From: Macrolepiota albuminosa | Lineage: Eukaryota > Basidiomycota > Agaricomycetes > Agaricales > Agaricaceae | DNA length: 64,000 bases | NCBI GenBank assembly: GCA_027475525.1 | Contig: JAMWFC010000082.1 | Location: 310,001 to 374,000, forward strand | Reading direction: 5' to 3' | Shown here: positions 32,801-43,329 of the stretch, piece after piece | Layout of the letters: every line of letters starts with the position of its first letter | Numbering within the stretch: the stretch's first letter is position 1 | Position numbers and translations under genes: made by a program | Notes under the pieces: generated by a model | Seen by the model: the letters and a program-made list of their open reading frames with translations, nothing else | Databases searched by the model: none | What the model was told of the DNA's origin: nothing

Positions 32801-34899
32801 TTCCAATCGACTATAGCTCTGCCGACCCTGTTATCTTGGCGGTGGATACCTTGTACATTGCCGTTGGCTACTTCTTGTGCCAGTGCCTTAGCGACAATCG
32901 GAAACAGCAACACTACAACTGCTTTGGGTCTATCACGCTAAACAACCGGGAATCTCGCTACAGTCAGCCTAAGCTAGAGCTCTATGGACTCTTCAAAGCC
33001 TTCTGGTCGCTAAAGATGTATTTGATTGGCGTGAGGAACCTCATTGTTGAAGTTGACGCTAGATACATCAAAGGCATGCTGCAGAATCCCGATATCCAGC
33101 CGTCCGCTAGCATGAACCGTTGGGTAGTCGCTATCCTCATATTTCACTTTGAGTTGGTACATGTCAAGAGCTCTTTTCATGGACCAGATGGACTTTCTAG
33201 GCAACCACGGCAGCCTGGCAACCCGGCAGTGGATCCACAGGCTGATAGCGATTTCGAGGACTGGATTGACAGATTACATGGTTTTGTGCACCTCATACAA
33301 CAGCCAATTCCCCTACTACGTCGGCAACAGCCTGCCAGTATCCTTCTACATCCCATTGTCCCTTACTGCCCCAAGATCTTTAGTGTGCCCCTCACATTCT
33401 ACACGGCAAGCATCCTTGGACAAGACTTGCCTCCAGTAAAAGTTGTACAGGAACCCCATCCGCTAAGAGAAGACAGCAGAAACCTGACCTACGATGCCGT
33501 TCCCCGATCCGCCAAGGCAAAGGCGGAAGACAGTTGCTTGTTAATAGTTGAACAATGGATACAAGACCTTAAGTGACCCGCAGGCCTTACCGACAAGCAA
33601 TACGAGACCTTTATCCAATATGCCACCCACTTTTTCTTTACTGACAACCGACTTTGGCGACAAAATTGAGATGGCGCTCACAAGCTGATCATCAAGCCAG
33701 AAAGTCGCTTATGAGTCCTGCGTGCCATGCATGACAAGCTAGGACATAGAGGTCTGTATGCTACCTGAGCTTCTCTGTTAGAACGGTTCTGGTGGCCACA
33801 CGCTAGTGCCAACATCGCCTGGTACATTAGGACTTGCCACCTCTGCCAAATTCAACAAACACGCCAAGTGCTCATACCGCCAACCGTTGCAACGCCAGCT
33901 CCCCTCTTCAGCAAAATCTATGTCGATACCATGCACATGCCCAAATCTGGTCGCTACAAGTACATCATTCAAGGTTGTTGCTCGCTAATCCACTGGCCTG
34001 AATTTTGAATGCTTCAGAGAGAAAATACGGACGCGGTCGCCAAGTGGCTGTTTGAGGATGTCATTTGCCATTGGGGAGCGCTAAGAAAAATCGTCACGGA
34101 TAACGGTGCGCCCATTATCAAAGCGCTAACCTATCTCGCCAAGAAATACAATATCCATCATATTCGAGTATCTGGCTACAACAAGCGTGCCAATGGTCTG
34201 GTAGAGAGACCGCACTTTGACGTTCGGCAAGCGCTCTTCAAGGCAGTCGATGGCGACGAGTTTCGTTGGAGTGAGGCGACATATTCAGTATTTTGGTCGG
34301 AAAGAGTTACCATTCATAAGCGCATGGGTTATTCTCCCTATTACGCGGCTACTGGCACCCATCCGTTACTCCCTGCCGACATTATAGAGGCGACCTACCT
34401 TCAGCCAGCACCCAACAGTATCTTAGCGACTACCGATCTAATCACCAGATGAGCTATTGATCTCCAACAAGGAAAAGAAGATTTAGAGCAACTCCACGAG
34501 GTAGTCTTTAGCGCCCATCGCCAAGCAGCCTTGCGATTCGAGACCGAGCATAGCGCCACTATCAAGGATTACAACTTCACGAGAGGAGCACTAGTACTAA
34601 TGCGCAACTCCAAAATCAAGACCTCATACAACAAGAAAATGCGCCCATGCTATCTAGGACCCTTGGTAGTTATCTCTCGTAACCGTGGAGGCGCTTACGT
34701 GCTCTGTGAATTAGATGGTTCAGTACTGCATCGACCTGTTGCTGCCTTTCGCCTATTACCGTATCTCGCCAGGGAACACATTGACTTGCCGCTTGAAGCG
34801 CTAGATATTGACACCGCCAAGCTGAGAGAACTTGAAGAAACAGAATTATTGGACGATGATGATTTGCCGACTCTGATAGAAGAAGAAGAAAATGACTAG
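32801..34899 (+). pseudogene. gypsy-3 RNase H and integrase
   Basis: One frame with about six stops (33574, 33667, 33711, 33766, 34006 and 34450). RNase H: ILAVDTLYIAVGYFLCQ, SRYSQPKLELYGLFKAF, LIVEVDARYIKGML and HGPDGLSRQP. Integrase zinc domain: MHDKLGHRGL...CHLCQ. Catalytic core: YVDTMHMPKSG (Asp), IVTDNGAPI (Asp), ANGLVERPHFDVR (Glu). The C-terminal domain with GALVLMRNSKIKTS...MRPCYLGPLVVISRNRGGAYVLCELDGS is SH3-like as in other Ty3 integrases. It ends with an acidic tail at 34899. No chromodomain is present. Confidence 0.87.
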
Positions 34900-35406
34900 A
34901 AAAGACTATATATTGATAAGCTCTTTCTTTCTATTACTTACCTTACTTATCCTTCTTGCCGATACTTACTGTACTATATCCAACAGACAATTCCTTACAT
35001 AGTCAAGTCGCAGCGCTAGCATGTTGCCAATGCTTAGCGCCCTGTGCAACTCTCACCAAGGGTTTTTCGCTATGATGATTTACTGAGCGTTTCCCTTTTT
35101 CCTCAAAATTTGTCTAAGTCCCGCAACTCTCACCAAGGGTTTTTCGCTATGATGATTTACTGAGCGTTTCCCTTTTTCCTCAAAATTTGTCTAAGTCCCT
35201 CACCTACTACTCCTCTTGCTAAAACCTACTTTAGAATACTTACCACTCGTCTTCCCTTTGCCTTACTTGACTTACCCTGTGCTGGTGCGCTAACTCAGAC
35301 TGGACTTATACTTTCACTTGCCAATGAAGCAACAAAACTTTTAAAAGTTGGGCGGTAACAAAAACAAGAAAATATACATAAACGGCCTATCTACGCTAAG
35401 GTCCGT
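34900..35406. other. gypsy-3 spacer after pol
   Basis: No coding region seen. Contains a 77-bp exact duplication (35046-35199). It may hold the shared 3' ends of the sense pol transcript and the antisense genes, which converge here. Confidence 0.5.
35046..35199. repeat. 77-bp exact direct duplication
   Basis: gcaactctcaccaaggg begins at 35046 and again at 35123. Period 77, copies identical. Confidence 0.85.
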
Positions 35407-36300
35407 TTAATCGCTAACATTGTCCATCGGCAAGGAGTCATTGGAAAGTGGCAGGGAGGAATCATGAAGGGGTAAGAGGTCGCCAGGTAGGATGTCGTTA
35501 GCGGTTTGCCAGTACAGGGTGGCTTGGCAATCTGCTTGGTAATCACGCAGGACCTGCAGGCTGCAACCCAAGTTGGAAAAGCGCAAGCAAAGCGCCATGA
35601 GCTGGCCCCGGACTTGTTCCCATTCCCGCTCCATTGCCAACTCCATGGTTGCCACCCTCCTCGAAAACCTCTCCAGCATCTCCCGCGGATTAAGCGCAAC
35701 AACCGGATAGACGAGGTCTTGCCCCAGCCAGTTGAAGGCGTTGCCGGTAACTGTTGGCTGTGGCTGGGGAGTCCAGGCGGGGTTTATCCTGGCGACGACA
35801 GGTCGCCTGGGCTCCAACCTGGCAACGTCCTCAGGGTCAGATACCTCCCAAGGGGCAGTGTTACCATAGGGAGGCAGCCAACGCCACTCAGGCTCCTCCC
35901 GGGCAACTCCTCCTGCTGCCTCCTCTCCTCCTGCTACCTCCCTTGCCAATGTCTCCTCCTTGTCACCTTCACGCTGGGTCGCCAAGGTCTTGTCTGGCTC
36001 CCCATCTGCGTCCTTGTCACCAGCCATTGCTGAGGGGCTCCCTTTGCCCCTTGGTGTCGCCACCGTCGGTGCCACCTCCTGAGGCTCTTCCCTTGGCGGT
36101 GGGTCCATTACCGCGTCATCCTCGTCGGCAGTCAGCAGAGAAGCCCCTCTCAGGTGAATGGGGGAAAGCAACTTGCTGGGCCCGGCTTCAGTGTCCCTTG
36201 GCAGTAGGCAACTGGCAGCAAGCGCCTTCTCCAGTTCCTTTATCTCCACATCTCCGGGGGTAGAGGGAGGAGACTCTACCCGCTGATGAGCCTGCGTCAT
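35407..36300 (-). CDS. Antisense ORF of gypsy-3, 297 codons, function unknown
   Basis: An uninterrupted minus-strand frame from ATG (36300) to the stop at 35407, antisense to the element. The N-terminal two thirds are acidic and rich in Ala, Glu, Pro and Gly (VESPPSTPGDVEIKELEKAL; DEDDAVMDPPPREEPQEVAP), so probably disordered. The last 100 residues look helical: ALNPREMLERFSRRVATMELAMEREW, then LRDYQADCQATLYW. It has no stops although the sense genes have many, so it is either younger, selected, or simply lucky in codon make-up. It may be a separate gene or a downstream exon of the spliced antisense gene ending near 37320. No membrane segment or enzyme motif seen. Confidence 0.6.
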   Translation of the reverse strand: MTQAHQRVESPPSTPGDVEIKELEKALAASCLLPRDTEAGPSKLLSPIHLRGASLLTADEDDAVMDPPPREEPQEVAPTVATPRGKGSPSAMAGDKDADGEPDKTLATQREGDKEETLAREVAGGEEAAGGVAREEPEWRWLPPYGNTAPWEVSDPEDVARLEPRRPVVARINPAWTPQPQPTVTGNAFNWLGQDLVYPVVALNPREMLERFSRRVATMELAMEREWEQVRGQLMALCLRFSNLGCSLQVLRDYQADCQATLYWQTANDILPGDLLPLHDSSLPLSNDSLPMDNVSD

Positions 36301-37319
36301 GGCTGGCTACAGATAGCACCAATACCTGCACCTCACATTGGCCCACTAGTACCACCAGAAGCGCCATGCTCTAGCGCTTCCAGCGCTATTTGTCTCATAT
36401 TTTTACACTAATAACTCGCAGCTACAGACTCCAATTACTCTCAGACCACTTTTTATGGCACCACTTATTCTTCACACCACTATTGACACCTCGCCGCACC
36501 TTGCCACTTGCACTCCGAGGCTACCACTTTTATGGCACCACTTATTCTTCACACCACTATTGACACCTCGCCGCACCTTGCCACTTGCACTCCGAGGCTA
36601 CACATTTACACAGACACTTGGCATCTGTCAATCTGGCATAATGCTCTTAGCCAGTGGCAGCGCTTACAAGGGGAAATGATGAAGTATTTCCGTGACAGCA
36701 TCATTATGGACCTTTTTACTATACAATTCAATTCACCGCATTTACTTACATTTTTATCAGTTCACCACCCTCTAGCGGCGCTTAACCTCTTAGCGTCGGC
36801 TAACTTTCTTTACTATAAATACCTACTTTTTGTTAGTAGTACAGGGAATCAATTTGGCAGTAGGGATCGTATCCCAACATTTTGGTCTCCATACGCAACA
36901 GACTACCTCTTGTTGACCGTGTCAAGCAAGGGGACTCTGCTCTAGTTTTCTATCTCTCTCTCTCTCTAGAGCCTTGCAACTACAGCTTGGCTTTCGTGCT
37001 TAGATCCGCTAAGCAATCTCATCCTTTTATTATCACATTCCAGGTGCTAACACTTAGCGCCTCTTAGCGCCTTTCTTAGCGACTTTCCCATGCTCTTAGC
37101 GCTCCTCCTTAGCGACTTTTAGCCCCCTGTAGCCACGTTTTGGAGCCATACACAAGTGCCTCCAATCACCCACTTTCCTTGCCACCAACCTCTTGCCTAC
37201 TGTGTGTTCTCTGGGACCTGTCCAGGACTCTCTCACACACTTAGCATGCCCAAAGCTATATTGGCTAAGTAGCTGCACTAGTGATAGTCCACGCAGCGCC
37301 CAGCTCAATTTGGGCGTCA
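36301..37319. other. gypsy-3 internal region without clear gene
   Basis: Lies between the two antisense coding regions. Holds a 77-bp duplication (36452-36605), a (TC)n run at about 36950-36970 and several ttagcgcc words. Open segments here have no support; further introns or UTR of the antisense gene are possible. Confidence 0.45.
36452..36605. repeat. 77-bp exact direct duplication
   Basis: tttatggcaccacttattc begins at 36452 and again at 36529. Period 77. Confidence 0.85.
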
Positions 37320-38882
37320 TCACCGCACACGTTTGGCCTTGCCCTTCCCCTTGGCAGGCAAAGAGACTTGTCGTTTTGAAGGGACCGTAGTCCCTTGGCA
37401 CTCACCGGCGCCATGGTTGCCGACGGTTTTGTCTTCATCCCCTTGACACGTTGGCAGCGCCAGGGAACTCTTGCTGATGGTTGCCACGTCTTCAGCGGCC
37501 TTCTTCTTCCTCTCTCCTTCAACAAACTCCCAAGCCCTCTTAACAAGTACAGCGCGCTTGAAGGTGCGCTCCACTACCGTGTCTGGGGCGCCACCGCGTT
37601 CTCAACTCTTGGCGCCGTCTAGAGTGCAAGCCCTCTTCAGCGTACCACACCGGTAGCAGGGCTGGCCACCAGTGGGGTACCAACACCCCTCTGGGTCGTT
37701 GTCGGCCCAGCACTTGTCGCACTACAAGAATGTTAGAAAGAGCGGTAAGGAAAGCCAAAGTACTTACCGCTCCTTGGGAGTCCTTGAACTCCCGTCTTAC
37801 TGCTGGGCTTGCCGTCCTCTTGTCCTTCATCTCCGGCAAGACCACCCCCACCTCCATTCCTTCATCCAGAAGCGCCTCATCTTGTCACGCTACCAGCAAA
37901 CCCTTCAGCTCTGCGTCACTAAAGGAAGTTTGCGTTGGCACCTGTCAACTAGTTGGTTAGCAGGGAAAGTATCTTGGCGTAATCAACGTACCGTGTAACG
38001 AGGGGCGGCAGCCTTGCGAGACTTAGAATAGGATAAACAATAGGCGCCAGCGGTAAGAACGCACAAACTTACCTTCTTTTTCAACATCTTGCCAGGCTTG
38101 ACCAGAGAGCCCGATTTGCTTGCCGGCAGTGCTGAGCTTTGGGCACTACCGGCACGGAAATCCTTCCCACCAGACACCTGCCTCCTTGCAATTGGCGACT
38201 TCTTGCTGGCGACCAAGGTCTCGCCAATGACCTCTCACTCCTCCAAGGCCTTGGTCCTCTCCTTGGTGTCTCGGGAGGCCTCTTCCAACATGCTCTCGTG
38301 AATGGCTGCCATCTCAGCATCCACCTGCAAATTAGCAAGAGGCGCTAACACCTCTTGTTTGCTATGGGGAGATAGATCAGACCACAGCTAAGTTAGAAAT
38401 CAAAAATCAGAGATACTTACTCAGGTGTGGGAGCGCTTACCGTCATTGGCAAGGCACCAGAGAGGATGTCCTCCAATTTGTCCTCAATAGTCGGGACGGG
38501 AGGAGGTGCCTAGGGAACTCGATCAGCTAGCGACATGGCAGGCAACAAAAGCAACTTACAAAACGGGAGAAGGGCGCTAACCACTCAGCACCACGATTGT
38601 CGACATACCATGCGTGGCACCACTCAGCACCATGATTGTCGACATACCGTGCGCGGCACCACTCCTGCACCTCGATTTGTGATCCCACCCAATGCCAAGG
38701 ACTCTCACCTCATACCATCGCTCTAGCAGCTTCATAACACCAACCACCAAGTTTGAAGGCGCCTCCGTGCCCACACCCTCGATGCGCTTGATGAAATTGT
38801 TTGCCTTAGCGATGTAGGCGGAGGTGGCGTCTTGAGCCTTGCAAGACGGTACTGGGGGCAGAGTTGGAATGCGGAAAGACAT
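37320..38882 (-). CDS. Spliced antisense gene of gypsy-3 with six-cysteine zinc-cluster-like motif
   Basis: Seven minus-strand exons can be read: 38882-38709, 38670-38560, 38509-38441, 38324-38073, 38012-37992, 37941-37768 and 37721-37320. Every exon is a multiple of three, and all six introns (38, 50, 116, 60, 50, 46 nt) have GT and AG ends in phase 0. The product is about 400 residues. Exon 1 starts MSFRIPTLPPVPSC. Exon 2 carries a 13-residue repeat (EWC.A.YVDN.GA). Exon 4 is basic and Ser-rich. Exon 7 opens with CDKCWADNDPEGC, then CYRCGTLKRAC (CX2CX8CX8CX2CX6C), a possible zinc-binding cluster, and ends in KGKGKAKRVR. TGA codons in exons 4, 6 and 7 are all CGA-derived by context. The first intron is unusually short. 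A nucleic-acid binding role is inferred only from the cysteines. Confidence 0.7.
38581..38668 (-). repeat. 39-bp (13-codon) tandem repeat in antisense exon 2
   Basis: ccactcagcacca recurs with offset 39 bp at 38581 and 38620, with a partial third unit at 38659. Translated on the minus strand it gives two units of the type EWC(R/H)A(R/W)YVDN(H/R)GA. Copies differ at CpG sites, so this is an old, genuine repeat. Confidence 0.8.
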
Positions 38883-39040
38883 TTTATTTTAATAGAGCGC
38901 CAGATAAAAGATGGGGAGGAGAAACGAAGTCCAGACTCATGCACCAGGACTATAAACAAAATCTCAAAAACACACGGACCACTTGTCACAAAAGCAGTAA
39001 TGATAGCCTTATTTGGTGACTGAGGACAGTCAATTTTTCA

Positions 39041-39052
39041 GTTGGGGGGAGA
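39041..39052 (+). promoter_or_regulatory. gypsy-3 polypurine tract
   Basis: gttggggggaga directly before the 3' LTR start (TGATAGG at 39053); primes plus-strand synthesis. Confidence 0.8.
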
Positions 39053-39987
39053 TGATAGGACCCCATACAGGATCAGTGCATCAACGGCAGGCTACGGCAA
39101 CACGGCACAGGCTCAGGATACCTTAGCACGCGCTAACTAACCAATTTTGGCAATATTTGACGGCCGCACATGGCAAGAAGCAGATCCGATCAGTGATAGC
39201 ACCAACGGCAGACAGAATGACAACTGACAAATGGCATCAGTCACTGACGACAGCGCTTAGCGAGAAGCCTGATAATCTATCAAAAACTGACGGACAGCTT
39301 GGTGTTTGACCTTGGCGTCTGACATTGCTTAGCGCCTCGATTTGGCGCCTGACATTGCTAAGCATTTTATACAGACAGAAGGGTGATGGATTGATGGTTT
39401 AGCTTTGCCATCTGCTGCTTGGCGTCGCTAAGGTTCTTGAATGGACGGTAGGGATCTGAAACCGTTGGAGCTACCCCTATAAAATTTTCTAGTTTACCGC
39501 ACTTTGGCAATGGTTGGTCACTGGCAACGGTGAACTCCTTGTAGTATATAAAATACTTACCGACTTGTACATAGACATCGAACAATAGACCAGAGTTTCC
39601 TGCTCCCCTTTCGTCAGCCTCCCTTACGCTCGAGATTTCATTTACGGTCGGCAACGTCGAACTCGTTGGCAGTTGCAGACTATCGCTAGCCTTCAACCTA
39701 TTCACACCTTGCAGCTACGGCAGGCATTTACGATGCTTAGACTTTGCTAAGCTTACTGTGTTCTTGCCGTTGACATTGCCGTGTTCGCTTACTGCTCCCT
39801 TCATAGGCGCTTTACCTTAGCGCTTTACACTTGCCGACCCCCTTACCGACTGTCCTCATTTTCATAGGCACGTTCTCTGGGACCTGCCTGGGACTCCTCA
39901 CACCACTTATAGTGCACCCAACGCAAGCTTTTTGGTACGGTAACACTAAATCTATATTTGTTACTGACCAAACTTTGGGCGTCATCA
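39053..39987 (+). repeat. gypsy-3 3' LTR (935 bp)
   Basis: TGATAGGACCCC...GGGCGTCATCA, same length as the 5' copy. About 40 differences by eye, mostly C/T and G/A at CpG, plus two compensating 1-bp indels. The antisense gene starts 171 bp inside this LTR, so the LTR or the short stretch between could supply its promoter. Confidence 0.95.
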
Positions 39988-40688
39988 ATGGCTGCATAAG
40001 TCTCCCCATAATCTTTCCCCAGAACCTGGGAATAACCTTTTGCCACAAGTCAAGCCTTTCGTTTCGTTATGTTTCCCTCCGCATCATATTTATTCGCAAA
40101 CACCCATCTGCATCCAATCACCTTCTTCCCTGCAGGCACCGACCCCTTTGGTACCAGGCGGAATACTCCCTGCTGATCCATCATCTCAAGCTTGGTACGT
40201 ATAGCAGGAAGCCACAGATCAGGTCGCCTCATAGCTTCTGTATAGCTCCTGGGGACATAGGCGTCATTCTCGTTCAACTCATTCAGCAAAGTTAAGTATG
40301 AGTACACATCATAGGCGAGGAACGACTGAGGTGGCACTGTTCTTGTTGATTGTTGGGCTTCAGCTGCTCGTAGCCGCTCTGAGCGTCTTAGTAGAACTAT
40401 GACCGGTGCTGCTGGTGGTATCGGGGCAGGGTCCTGTGTTGCCATGGTACTGTTGGTAGGGTTGGGTCCAAGTGGTTCAGTGTCTGGTCTGGTCAGTGAT
40501 GTCGGGTGCAGGGGTTGATCGGTACTTCTGATGTGTGGCACTATGGGTTGGCGGGGGGTTAGCACAGCTTCTCCTCCATCTATGCTAGCTGTATTGGTCA
40601 CAAGTAAGAGATCTCCATCTGTATCATCATTTAGTATTGGTTTGATACGATGTCCTGTCCCCTCGTTGAATATCACATCACAAGACAT
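39988..40688 (-). pseudogene. copia-1 RT, N-terminal part
   Basis: The minus strand starts after the integrase with MSCDVIFNEGTGHRI, passes a Pro/Ser/Thr-rich linker, and enters the copia RT domain: RSYTEAMRRPDLWLPAI, MMDQQGVFRLVPKGSVPAGKKVIGCRWVFANKYDAEGNITKRKA. After an in-frame TGA or indel it continues AKGYSQVLGKDYGETYAAI, where gypsy-3 interrupts it. The rest is at 26262-27589. Confidence 0.87.
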
Positions 40689-41925
40689 AATGATCGCTCG
40701 GGTTCCTCAGTCAAACAGCCTGTATTCATTCTCAGAGTATCCCACGAACACATATTTTACTGACTGAGGGTCTAGCTTGGACTGGACGAGTTCTGGCAGG
40801 ACTTTGGCAAATGCGTCGTACCCAAATGGTCGTAGGTGAGCCACTCCCTGTCTTCTTCCTGTCCAGGACTGTTCAGGTATTTTGTTTGGGTGTCGTGAGG
40901 AGGGTAGCCAGTTGCGTGTGTATATCTGAGTTGAGGCTGCTTCTGCCCAGAGGTCCTTGGGGAGACCACTCTCAGCAAGCATACACCGAACCCCCTCAAT
41001 CACTGTGCGGATGCACCTCTCAACAAGTCCATTTTGGGCATGCGCATATGGGGTTGTGATGGTGATTTTTATCCCAGTTTTGGTGCTGTAGTTTTGCCAA
41101 GCCTCATTAACCCATTCCTTTCCTGCATCGACTCAAACCTTCAATAGTTTGCACTCAGTTTGTCGCTCAGATTCGATATGGTAGGCTGTGAAGGCTCAGC
41201 AGATTTTTGGGTCAAAAAGTACCCAGTCAGGCACGACGTTCCTCCATCGACTATGAGCATGAGGTACTGTGCCCCTCCAAGAGATTGGACTGATGCGGGT
41301 CCCCACAAATCAATGTGAGCACACTCATTTGCATGCTTTTCTATATCAGTATGCCCATCATATGGTCTGACGTTGTGTTTTCTGTAAACACAGTCTTCAC
41401 ACAAACCCTTTGCCTCTGCATCTCTCTGAATCGTGAGTCCATCGACAAGATCTCCATTTACCAGGCTCCTGATGGTGTTCACCTCTGCATGACCAAACCT
41501 CTGATGCCACCCATCAAGGTCTACTGGGCAGTTTAGGGATGCTGCAACCATGGCTTTAATTCTAGGGTGGGTATCCCTGTCCAGCATGTTGAGGTGATAC
41601 ATTCCGTTTCTGCTGTTACCAGTAAGGACTTCTCTCCCACTTTGGTCTTTAAATACTGCTCGACCCTTGCTGAAGGTAACCAAGAAACCGGCTTTGTCAA
41701 AACACGCAATGGAGATGAGGTTTGCGGCAAGGTCTGGAGTGTGTAGAGCGTTCGTGAACACCAGTTCTGTCGGTCTAGCTTGAGTTGCTATGACTTTCCT
41801 CACCGTGCCTTGGCCCACAATTTTGAACATCAAGTCCTTAGATGCTGCCTGACCCTCTCGGGGTACCTTTAACAGCTCATATGTGGAGAATGCCTCTCAG
41901 TCTACAAAGCAATGATCACTTGCTC
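40689..41925 (-). pseudogene. copia-1 protease and integrase
   Basis: Protease: FADSGASDHCFVD at about 41890-41925 (catalytic D-S-G-A), in the frame of the following segment but with TGA right after it. Then GQGTVRKVIA and LHTPDLAANLISI. GAG-pre-integrase: WHQRFGHAEVNTIRSLV...LCEDCVYRKH. Integrase core: AHIDLWGPASVQS (Asp); the second catalytic region near 41110-41140 reads VDAGKEW instead of a D-N-G-x-E-F type; then YAHAQNGLVERCIRTVIEG (Glu). It ends at about 40707 with GYSENEYRLFD. Stops at 41141 and near 40704. Confidence 0.87.
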
Positions 41926-42853
41926 CTGAGTCTGCGAAGGTTGGGTGTTTGGTTCAATGGATGATGTATATGTGATTATTGGGTCAATGAACTCTTTGGC
42001 TTTCGGACTCATGTCTTGAGTGTCTTTTGGGAGATAGCTACATGCAGCCAAAGCATATGTTATGGTTGGAGTGGTGGCTAGGTTTGCCAATGGTGTGGTG
42101 TTTTGTTGGGATATAGGTGTGATGGGCGTGGCGCTTGTACCAGATATAGTTGCAAGTGCATTTTGTCGATTTCTAAAGTGCTCTGGGAACTGACCTTCCT
42201 TCCCACCTCCCCTCCAGTAACAATTCTTAATAGTGTGCCCTGTTCGTTTGCAGTTGACGTTTATGCAAACTAATTTAGATTTCTGGGGTTTTGTATTTGC
42301 TTGTAGTGCTGTAGCGGATTTACCGGTGGGCACTTGTTGCATTTTGAGTCATTCCCAGTGGACCGTCAGGCCTGCAATGAAATTGACCAATGTTTTGGTG
42401 GCGTACATGCTCGCTACCACTGCATTCCAGGATTCAGGTAAGGACGCCATAACTATTGAGCGGAATGTTGCATCATTAATTGTCGCTCCCTTTTCGGTGG
42501 CATCCTTCCATTTCATTCTGAGGTCGCTGATATGGTTGAGGAAGTCTGCTCCATCCACAAACCTTGTGGAGCGTAGTCTATTTTCTGCTCCCATTGTGGC
42601 TAGATCCGAGACCACTCCATAAGCTTTTGTGAGTGCATCCCAGGCTTCTGCTGCCGTCCCATCCATATTTATACCTAATCCAATTGGGTTCTTACAGTTG
42701 TATATGATGAGCCCAAGGGTCCAGGCATCTCGGATGTCCCATTCCTGGGGTGATGGGTTTAGTGAGGGCCAGTCTGTCTGTTCTGTTTTCTGTTTGGCCT
42801 TCAGAGTCTCACTTTTGGTGATAGTCGGTTTTTGTATCATTCCATCCAGATAG
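41902..42853 (-). pseudogene. copia-1 gag
   Basis: The minus-strand frame from 42840 has one stop near 42346, with the second segment (42342-41902) in the same frame. The first part matches the copia-type gag family: WDIRDAWTLGLIIYNCKN, AAEAWDALTKAYGV, LNHISDLRMKWKDATEKGATIND and SLPESWNAVVASMYATKT. The second has a zinc-binding stretch CINVNCKRTGHTIKNCYWRGGGKEGQFP with CX4CX4HX4C spacing, typical of fungal copia gags apart from a longer first loop. It forms the virus-like particle in the family. Confidence 0.85.
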
Positions 42854-43063
42854 CCTCTAGCACCTTGTGCTCATGCCACAATCAGAATACAATTTTTAAA
42901 ATGTATGTAATTTGTACTGTCGAAGTGCTGGTCCTCGGGGAACATTGGTGGGTTCAACGTTGGTGTGGGGGTTACTGTGGTCATTTTTGGGTCTCAAAAA
43001 AAAAACTTTCTGGGCTGTCAGGTCTTGTCCAGTGTTGTGCACTGCGGAAGAGCTGGTTTAGGA

Positions 43064-43079
43064 AACGGGGCCTATAACC
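43064..43079 (-). promoter_or_regulatory. copia-1 primer binding site (half-tRNA type)
   Basis: On the minus strand GGTTATAGGCCCCG directly follows the LTR end. It does not match a tRNA 3' CCA end but resembles the complement of the initiator-tRNA-Met anticodon arm (GGTTATGAGCCC type) used by Drosophila copia. The match is from memory and has one or two differences. Confidence 0.55.
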
Positions 43080-43329
43080 TGTAGAGTATTACAACAATAT
43101 ATAAGTCCTCAGATGTCTTGACACATAAGGTAAGACAGCTGAGGGACTTGATTGTGTATATTTTACTATGAATAAAATGGAATAAGGTTAAGCGCAAAGA
43201 ACAGCAAATATACCAGCTGAGCGCTGTGGTGGCAGCAGTGGTGAAAAGACATAATAGGAAAGAAACAAAAAAATAAATAAAAGAAAATCATACAGAATGA
43301 AAATAGCCTAGCGTCGTCTTCTTCTAACA
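43080..43329 (-). repeat. copia-1 5' LTR (250 bp)
   Basis: Plus strand TGTAGAGTATTAC...CTTCTAACA, the same length as the copy at 26018-26267 and about 90% identical by eye. Flanked outside by ATAAT (43330-43334). Confidence 0.93.

Larger units (their letters stand above)
27590..39987 (+). mobile_element. gypsy-3: full-length Ty3/gypsy element nested in copia-1
   Basis: Two 935-bp LTRs, primer binding site, polypurine tract and 4-bp target duplication define it. Sense genes: gag, protease, RT, RNase H, integrase (28608-34899). There is no chromodomain, and its pol is only distantly related to gypsy-1 and gypsy-2. A further 4.15 kb between pol and the 3' LTR carries antisense genes (35407-38882). 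By eye the LTRs differ at about 40 of 935 sites, almost all transitions. Sense genes have several stops and frameshifts, so the copy is inactive. Confidence 0.95.
26018..43329 (-). mobile_element. copia-1: full-length Ty1/copia retrotransposon, host of nested gypsy-3
   Basis: Two 250-bp LTRs (26018-26267, 43080-43329), perfect ATAAT target duplication, polypurine tract, a copia-type half-tRNA primer site, and the copia gene order gag, protease, integrase, RT, RNase H on the minus strand. Without gypsy-3 (27590-39987) it is about 4.9 kb, a normal copia length. I count by eye about 24 differences between the LTRs, nearly 10%, so this insertion is older than gypsy-3 (about 4%). The coding region has several stops and the RT catalytic box is lost, so it is inactive. 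Confidence 0.95.
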
